Shown piece after piece: positions 1 through 4,767 of a DNA stretch of 8,438 nucleotides. Position numbers and translations under genes: made by a program. The DNA is from Actinomycetes bacterium (GTDB lineage: Bacteria > Actinomycetota > Actinomycetes > Propionibacteriales > Nocardioidaceae), in contig JAEZKN010000298.1 in assembly GCA_023415395.1 (NCBI GenBank), forward strand, positions 1-8,438, written 5' to 3'. The notes below the pieces were generated by a model that was not told the origin of the DNA, ran no database searches, and saw only the letters and a list, made by a program, of their open reading frames with translations. The first letter of the stretch is position 1. Each line of letters begins with the position of its first letter.

Positions 1-30
1 GTCACCGTGAGGTGACCGGGCCTTCGGGCT
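1..30. terminator. possible hairpins downstream of the small membrane protein gene
   Basis: Positions 1-16 form a perfect 6-bp inverted repeat around a 4-nt loop (GTCACC, GTGA, GGTGAC). Positions 19-30 form a short stem with a TTCG loop closed by C-G when read on the plus strand. There is no T-tract. These lie just beyond the stop of the minus-strand small gene and may end it, or end a plus-strand gene lying left of the window. The window edge cuts off the context, so this is a weak call. Confidence 0.3.
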
Positions 31-38
31 GTTCGGGG

Positions 39-188
39 TCAGGAGACGAGCCGGGCACGGGCGGCGCGCCCGAGGTCGTCGCGGCGGGAGTGGCGAACGG
101 CGGGGCCGGCGAACCGGTCGTGACGGGCGTAGCTGGTCAGGGCGGCGAACGCGGCGACCAGGACGAGGAGGATCAGGATCGAGGTCAT
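39..188 (-). CDS. small single-pass membrane protein, 49 aa, function unknown
   Basis: The ATG is at 188-186 and the TGA at 41-39. The product starts MTSILILLVLVAAFAALTSY, a hydrophobic helix over residues 4-19 with no preceding charges. A basic tail of about 30 residues follows, rich in Arg and Ala (RHDRF, RRDD, RAARARL). That is the look of an N-terminally anchored small membrane protein with an Arg-rich tail. I recognise no family. The gene is divergent from the GlxA-type regulator at 283 and is its likely target, because the start codon itself touches one of four TGGCAG half-sites. No Shine-Dalgarno sequence precedes the ATG. A seven-codon reading frame (208-185) ends in an ATGA overlap with it, so translation may be coupled or leaderless. 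The gene is too short for automatic ORF calling, but its third positions are GC-rich and the helix-plus-basic-tail design is coherent. Confidence 0.6.
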   Translation of the reverse strand: MTSILILLVLVAAFAALTSYARHDRFAGPAVRHSRRDDLGRAARARLVS

Positions 189-260
189 GGCAGAAAGTCT
201 GCTCTCATCGTGATCCTGCCACCATTGGCAGGAAAGCCATGGTTCGTTGATTTTCTGCCA
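188..260. promoter_or_regulatory. operator cluster: four TGGCAGRA half-sites between divergent genes
   Basis: Half-sites read TGGCAGAA at 188-195 (plus), TGGCAGGA at 221-214 (minus), TGGCAGGA at 226-233 (plus) and TGGCAGAA at 260-253 (minus). The inner pair is a perfect 8-bp inverted repeat with spacer CCAT. The outer pair is a second perfect 8-bp inverted repeat. The regulator encoded next door belongs to the GlxA/AdpA type. The known Streptomyces AdpA consensus, TGGCSNGWWY, shares the TGGC core; the minus site TGGCAGGATC differs from it only at position 5. It most likely binds here to control itself and the small membrane protein gene. Confidence 0.6.
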
Positions 261-282
261 GTCCTGCGTCAGGCTGTGCCCC

Positions 283-1227
283 GTGCAGAAGGTGACCGTG
301 GTGGTGCAGGACGGGGCCGAGCCGTTCGGGCTGGGCTCGCTGGTCGAGGTCTGGGGCGAGCCCTACCACCCCGAGGACGACAACCCGGTCTTCGACTTCC
401 GGGTCTGCACGCCGCGCCCGGGGCGGGTGCGGGGCCGCTCCGACTACGACCTGGTCGTCGAGCGCGGCCTGGAGGCCACCGAGGACGCCGACCTGATCTG
501 CCTGAGCCCCAAGTACGACTACGACCGGCACGACCCGGCGGTGCTGGACGCCGTGCGGTCGGCGTACGAGCGCGGCGCGATCATCTACGCCCACTGCTCC
601 GGGGTCTTCGAGCTGGGCGCCGCGGGTCTGCTCGACGGCCGCGAGTGCACGACGCACTGGCGCTTCACCGACAAGCTGGCCGCGCTCTACCCCGAGGCCA
701 AGGTGCGTCCCGACGTCCTCTACTGCCACGACGGCAACGTCCTCACCGGCGCCGGCTCGGCGGCCGGCATCGACGCCTCGCTGCACCTGATGCGCGACCA
801 CTTCGGCGCCCGGGTCGCCGCCGCCACCGCGCGCCGGATCGTCGTCCCCCCGCACCGCGACGGCGGGCAGGCCCAGTTCATCGCGAACGCCGTGCCGGAC
901 TGCGACGTGGAGACCCTCGGCCCGCTCCTGGAGTGGATCGTCGGCAACCTCGGCGAGGACCTCAGCGTCGAGACGCTCGCGCGGCACAACCACATGTCTC
1001 CGCGCACCTTCGCGCGCCGCTTCCGGGCGGAGACCGGGACGACCCCCCACGCCTGGGTCACCCGGCAGCGGGTGCAGGCGGCCGAGGAGCTGCTCGAGCG
1101 CACCGACCACTCGGTCGACTGGATAGCCAACGAGGTGGGCTTCGGCAACGCCGCCACGCTGCGCCACCACTTCTCCCGGATCCGCGGGATCAGCCCGCAG
1201 CAGTACCGCCGCCGCTTCGCGGGCTAG
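283..1227 (+). CDS. GlxA-family transcriptional regulator (DJ-1/PfpI domain plus AraC HTH)
   Basis: This is a 314-residue regulator. The N-terminal part (about residues 2-180) is a class I glutamine amidotransferase-like DJ-1/PfpI fold. Its nucleophile-elbow motif AHCSGVFELGAAGLLDG has Cys105, followed by the family's T-T-H-W. The linker PPHRDGGQAQFI is typical of GlxA/FtrA/AdpA proteins. Residues about 216-313 form an AraC-type double helix-turn-helix (LSVETLARHNHMSPRTFARRF, then IANEVGFGNAATLRHHFSRIRGISPQQYRRRF). Family members are DNA-binding activators or repressors; the amidotransferase domain usually senses or dimerises rather than catalyses. The reading frame is open from TTG 247. GTG 283 is chosen because it gives MQKVTVVVQDG, the usual first beta strand; GTG 292 is the main alternative. 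There is no good ribosome binding site. It is divergent from the small membrane protein gene across an array of putative operators and converges on the TetR gene with overlapping stops. Its ligand is unknown. Confidence 0.9.
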   Translation: MQKVTVVVQDGAEPFGLGSLVEVWGEPYHPEDDNPVFDFRVCTPRPGRVRGRSDYDLVVERGLEATEDADLICLSPKYDYDRHDPAVLDAVRSAYERGAIIYAHCSGVFELGAAGLLDGRECTTHWRFTDKLAALYPEAKVRPDVLYCHDGNVLTGAGSAAGIDASLHLMRDHFGARVAAATARRIVVPPHRDGGQAQFIANAVPDCDVETLGPLLEWIVGNLGEDLSVETLARHNHMSPRTFARRFRAETGTTPHAWVTRQRVQAAEELLERTDHSVDWIANEVGFGNAATLRHHFSRIRGISPQQYRRRFAG

Positions 1228-1242
1228 CTCCTGGCGAGCCCG
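1220..1242. terminator. possible bidirectional hairpin over the convergent stop codons
   Basis: CGGGCT at 1220-1225 pairs with AGCCCG at 1237-1242 (6 bp, 11-nt loop). It sits over the overlapping stops of the GlxA-type and TetR genes and is the only candidate terminator for either. There is no T-tract, and part of it is coding in both directions. Weak. Confidence 0.3.
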
Positions 1243-1907
1243 AGGTCCGCAGCGAGCTGGTCGACCACCTGAGCGAAGTGCGCGTCGTAGTCGAGCACCC
1301 CGCGATGCATGTGGCCGAAGAGCTCCAGCGACACGTGTCCGAAGAGCGTCTTCCAGGCCATCAGCCAGCGCAGCAGCCGCTCGCCGGAGACCGGGGATCC
1401 AGCGGCCTCGAACACCGGCCCGAGCGCCGAGCGCTCGGCCTCGGTCAGCGGCGCGGTCGGCGCCAGCCGGTGGCCGGCCTCCTCGGAGGCGGCGGCGTGT
1501 GCGAGGAGCGCACCCGTGTTCCGGCCCGCGGCCGGGATCGTGGTGTCGGGCGCCGCGTAGCCCGGGACAGGGGAGCCGTAGAGGAGCGCGTACTCGTGCG
1601 GGTTGGCCCGCGCCCAGTCGTGGAGGGCGTGGCACACGGCCGCGAGCCGCGCGGCGAGGTCGTCGCGGTCCTGGCCGGCGTCGGCCGCCTCGACCGCGTC
1701 GCCGAGCTCGTCGTAGGACTCCACGATGAGCGCGGTCAGCAGGTCGTCGCGGCTGGGGAAGTAGCGGTAGACCGCCGAGGACACCAGGCCCACCTCGCGG
1801 GCGATCGCCCGCAGGGACAGGGCGGCGGGGCCGACCTCGGCGAGGTGGCGGCGGCCGGCCGCCTGGATGGCGCGGGTCTGCTCGATGCGGTTCTCGGCGC
1901 GGGACAC
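1224..1907 (-). CDS. TetR/AcrR-family repressor with WHG-type C-terminal domain
   Basis: This is a 227-residue one-component repressor. The N-terminal helix-turn-helix lies around residues 31-50 (LSLRAIAREVGLVSSAVYRYF), followed by the usual PSRDDLLTALI helix. The C-terminal ligand and dimerisation part ends in W-x4-LFGHVSLELFGHMHR, which fits the WHG (TetR_C_33) group. The start is GTG at 1907-1905 (MSRAENRIEQ). The frame is open much further upstream, but those residues read antisense to the SDR gene and look like a shadow. No Shine-Dalgarno sequence is visible. CATGAT six bases upstream of the GTG could be a -10 for a leaderless mRNA. The gene is divergent from the SDR gene at 2019, and the 111-bp gap holds two near-identical palindromes, so self-repression and control of the SDR gene are likely. 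The inducer cannot be inferred. Confidence 0.9.
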   Translation of the reverse strand: MSRAENRIEQTRAIQAAGRRHLAEVGPAALSLRAIAREVGLVSSAVYRYFPSRDDLLTALIVESYDELGDAVEAADAGQDRDDLAARLAAVCHALHDWARANPHEYALLYGSPVPGYAAPDTTIPAAGRNTGALLAHAAASEEAGHRLAPTAPLTEAERSALGPVFEAAGSPVSGERLLRWLMAWKTLFGHVSLELFGHMHRGVLDYDAHFAQVVDQLAADLGLARS

Positions 1908-1927
1908 GGCGCCATCATGACACGAAA

Positions 1928-1993
1928 GAGAGCAGTGCTCTTGCTTCTGGCGGGCACGTGTGCCAGTCTTCCAGGACAGAGAGCAGTGCTCTC
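1928..1993. promoter_or_regulatory. twin palindromic operators, probable TetR binding sites
   Basis: AGAGCAGTGCTCT occurs at 1929-1941 and again at 1980-1992. Each is a 6-bp inverted repeat (AGAGCA/TGCTCT) around one G. Both are preceded by G, and the second extends to 7 bp (1979-1993). Their centres, 1935 and 1986, are 51 bp apart, close to five helical turns. Between them lies a smaller inverted repeat, GGCAC-GT-GTGCC (1953-1964). Placement between a tetR gene and its divergent neighbour is the classic operator position: one copy is next to each start. Confidence 0.75.
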
Positions 1994-2018
1994 GTTTTGT
2001 CGATCCCGAGGAGCAACC

Positions 2019-2975
2019 ATGTCTGATCTGCACGTCGTCGTCGGTGCCGGCCCGGTCGGTCGCGCTACCGCCGACCAGCTCGTCCGCGAGGGCCACGAGG
2101 TGGTCCTGGTCAGCCGGTCCGGCACGGGCCCCGAGGTCGTGGGGGCGCGCCGCGAGGCGGCCGACGCCGCGGACGCCGACCGCCTCGCCCGCCTCGCCAC
2201 GGAGGCGGTCGCGCTCTACAACTGCGTGAACCCGCCGTCGTACACCGTGTGGCCGACGTTCTGGCCGGCGGTCGCCGCCGCCTTCCTCGCCGCCGCGGAG
2301 CGGACCGGGGCGACCCTGGTCACCGCGTCCTGCCTCTACGGCTACGGCCCGGTCGACGAGCCCATGGTGGAGGGGATGCCCGACGCCGCGACCACGAGGA
2401 AGGCGCGGATCCGCGCCGACATGTGGGCCGACGCGCTCGCCGCGCACGAGGCGGGGCGGGTGCGCGCGGTCGAGGTGCGCGGGTCGGACTACGTCGGCCC
2501 GTGGGTCGGGCCCGAGACCTCCCACGTCGTGCGGGTGCGCGCGGCCGCCCTCGCCGGCAAGACGGTGCGGGTGATGGGCCGGCCGGACCGGCCGCACTCG
2601 TTCACCGACGTGCGCGACATGGGACGCGCGCTCGCCGCGGTCGCGCAGGCGCCCCGTGCCTGGGGCCGGGTCTGGCACGCGCCGACCAACGCCCCGCGCA
2701 CCCAGGCGGAGGTCGTCGCCGACGTGTGCCGGGCAGCCGGCCGCGAGCCGGTCACCGTCAAGGGCTTCCCGCGCTGGGTGCTCGGGATCGGTGGCGCCGT
2801 CGTCCCGGTCCTGCGCGAGCTGCGCGAGACCGAGTACCAGTTCGTGCGGCCCTACGTGCTCGACTCCAGCGCCATCACCCGCGAGCTCGGCCTCGAGCCG
2901 ACCCCGTGGGCGGAGGTGTGCCGCGCGACCGCGACCGGGGTGCCCTCTAACCTGAGCGCATGCGCGTCGGACTGA
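2019..2975 (+). CDS. NAD(P)-binding epimerase-like oxidoreductase (atypical extended SDR)
   Basis: This is a 318-residue protein opening with a Rossmann dinucleotide-binding motif, GAGPVG (residues 9-14), after a beta strand. It continues with the extended-SDR pattern: YNCVNPPSY (67-75), a TASCLYGYGP strand-loop (102-111), R-x-SDYVGP (154-161), and a HSFTDVRDMGRAL segment (193-204) where sugar epimerases hold the substrate domain. The usual catalytic Y-x3-K is not evident. Where it is expected the sequence reads ATTRKARIRADMW (124-136), with Lys but no Tyr, so activity may be redox binding, reduction or something else rather than classic epimerisation. The ATG at 2019 has a good ribosome binding site, GAGGAG at 2008-2013, five bases upstream. 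The gene is divergent from the TetR gene with palindromic operators between, so it is probably the repressor's target. Its last 16 bp overlap coaE in another frame. The substrate is unknown. Confidence 0.85.
   Translation: MSDLHVVVGAGPVGRATADQLVREGHEVVLVSRSGTGPEVVGARREAADAADADRLARLATEAVALYNCVNPPSYTVWPTFWPAVAAAFLAAAERTGATLVTASCLYGYGPVDEPMVEGMPDAATTRKARIRADMWADALAAHEAGRVRAVEVRGSDYVGPWVGPETSHVVRVRAAALAGKTVRVMGRPDRPHSFTDVRDMGRALAAVAQAPRAWGRVWHAPTNAPRTQAEVVADVCRAAGREPVTVKGFPRWVLGIGGAVVPVLRELRETEYQFVRPYVLDSSAITRELGLEPTPWAEVCRATATGVPSNLSACASD
2948..2953 (+). promoter_or_regulatory. possible leaderless -10 element for coaE
   Basis: TAACCT fits the actinobacterial -10 consensus TANNNT and ends six bases before the coaE ATG at 2960. 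Transcription would then begin at or next to the start codon. coaE has no Shine-Dalgarno sequence, which agrees. The element lies inside the SDR coding end, and no -35 is evident. Read-through from the SDR gene is the alternative. Confidence 0.4.
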
Positions 2976-3547
2976 CCGGGGGCATCGCCTCGGGCAAGAG
3001 CACCGTGTCCGCCATCCTCGCCGAGCTCGGCGCGACGATCATCGACGGCGACCAGCTCGCCCGGGAGGTGGTCGAGCGGGGGACCCCCGGGCTGGCTCGG
3101 GTGGTCGACGCGTTCGGCCCCGAGATCCTCACCGAGTCCGGTGACCTCGACCGGCCCAGGCTGGGTCGGATCGTGTTCAACGACGAGGAGAAGCGCAAGC
3201 AGCTCGAAGCGATCGTGCACCCCCTGGTCTTCGAGCGGTACGCCGAGCTGGAGGCCGCGGCCCCGGCCGACGGCCTCGTCGTCCACGACATCCCGCTCCT
3301 CGCCGAGTCCGGCCGCGCTGACACCTTCGACGCCGTCATCGTCGTCGAGACGCCGGCCGAGGTGCAGGTCGAGCGGATGCTGCGCGACCGGGGCTGGACC
3401 CGCGCGGACGCCGAGTCCCGCATCGCCGCGCAGGCCACCTCCGAGCAGCGCCGGGCGATCGCCACCCACCTGATCGTCAACACCGGCACCAAGGACGAGC
3501 TCCGGGCCCGTGTCGAGGAGGTCTACCGGGAGCTGACCGGCACCTGA
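2960..3547 (+). CDS. coaE: dephospho-CoA kinase
   Basis: CoaE phosphorylates the 3'-hydroxyl of the ribose of dephospho-CoA with ATP, the last step of coenzyme A synthesis in the cytoplasm. The 195-residue product has the P-loop GGIASGKST at residues 7-15, the DGDQLAREVV segment with the conserved Asp31, the HDIPLLAESG strand and loop, and a C-terminal lid with RIAAQATSEQRR followed by HLIVNTG. Length matches single-domain CoaE; the extra GrpB-like domain seen on mycobacterial CoaE is absent. The ATG at 2960 begins MRVGLTGG, the usual start. It overlaps the end of the SDR gene by 16 bp. A TANNNT box six bases upstream suggests a leaderless transcript besides any read-through. Two hairpins follow the stop, the second very strong. 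Confidence 0.96.
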   Translation: MRVGLTGGIASGKSTVSAILAELGATIIDGDQLAREVVERGTPGLARVVDAFGPEILTESGDLDRPRLGRIVFNDEEKRKQLEAIVHPLVFERYAELEAAAPADGLVVHDIPLLAESGRADTFDAVIVVETPAEVQVERMLRDRGWTRADAESRIAAQATSEQRRAIATHLIVNTGTKDELRARVEEVYRELTGT

Positions 3548-3550
3548 GGA

Positions 3551-3570
3551 CCCTCGGCCGTCCTCGAGGG
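3551..3570 (+). terminator. small hairpin just after coaE
   Basis: CCCTCG (3551-3556) pairs with CGAGGG (3565-3570) across an 8-nt loop, three bases after the coaE stop. There is no T-tract. It may act together with the larger stem-loop at 3586-3620. Confidence 0.4.
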
Positions 3571-3585
3571 CGACCCCGAAATGGT

Positions 3586-3620
3586 CTCGACCCGCTCGCT
3601 GAGAGGGCGAGCGGGTCGAG
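3586..3620. terminator. bidirectional terminator, 14-bp perfect stem
   Basis: Positions 3586-3599 are perfectly complementary to 3607-3620, giving a 14-bp GC-rich stem with a 7-nt loop (TGAGAGG). It lies between the convergent coaE and sigma-factor stop codons, and so can end both transcripts. There is no U-tract on either side, as is common for actinobacterial terminators. Confidence 0.8.
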
Positions 3621-3642
3621 CGGTTCAGGAGGAGGGCCGGCG

Positions 3643-4599
<957 letters not shown>

Positions 4600-4657
4600 G
4601 GGACGCCCTCCTCTTGCTCCAGTGGACGACGCCGCTGCGCCCCCACACGTGCTGTAC

Positions 4658-4684
4658 AACGTCGTCGGTGTCCGGCCGATTCCC
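4658..4684 (-). promoter_or_regulatory. SigR/SigH-type ECF promoter of the sigma-factor gene
   Basis: On the minus strand GGGAAT (4684-4679) is followed after exactly 18 bp by GTT (4660-4658). This equals the known Streptomyces SigR consensus, GGAAT-N18/19-GTT, also used by mycobacterial SigH. The predicted start would leave about 50 nt of leader with a strong ribosome binding site. Group 2 sigma genes sigB (Mycobacterium tuberculosis) and hrdD (Streptomyces) are known targets of these thiol-stress sigma factors, which supports the match. Confidence 0.65.
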
Positions 4685-4734
4685 CGACCAAACCTGCGCG
4701 ACCTGTACCCGGAACGACGTGCGGGACGCCCGTG

Positions 4735-4756
4735 GAGTTGCCTGACGCGGCAACTC
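4735..4756 (-). terminator. hairpin after the oligopeptidase B gene
   Basis: GAGTTGCC (4735-4742) pairs with GGCAACTC (4749-4756), an 8-bp stem with a 6-nt loop. It begins 11 bases past the ptrB stop in the direction of minus-strand transcription. There is no U-tract after it. It would separate ptrB from the sigma gene's own promoter. Confidence 0.55.
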
Positions 4757-4767
4757 TCAGAAAACTC

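Noticed and set aside
247..282. TTG start for the GlxA-type regulator
   Set aside because: The extra residues (MIFCQSCVRLCP) precede the family's usual first beta strand and would overlap the operator half-site at 253-260. GTG 283 is more likely.
12..2018. Very long open frame on the plus strand running into the SDR gene
   Set aside because: It crosses the small gene, the GlxA-type gene and the antisense of TetR, with low-complexity Arg/Gly/Ala composition. Only the part from the ATG at 2019, with its ribosome binding site, shows a protein family.
2956..2965. Perfect 10-bp palindrome GCGCATGCGC around the coaE start codon
   Set aside because: It is GC-rich, fully explained by overlapping coding sequence and not repeated elsewhere in the window; probably chance.
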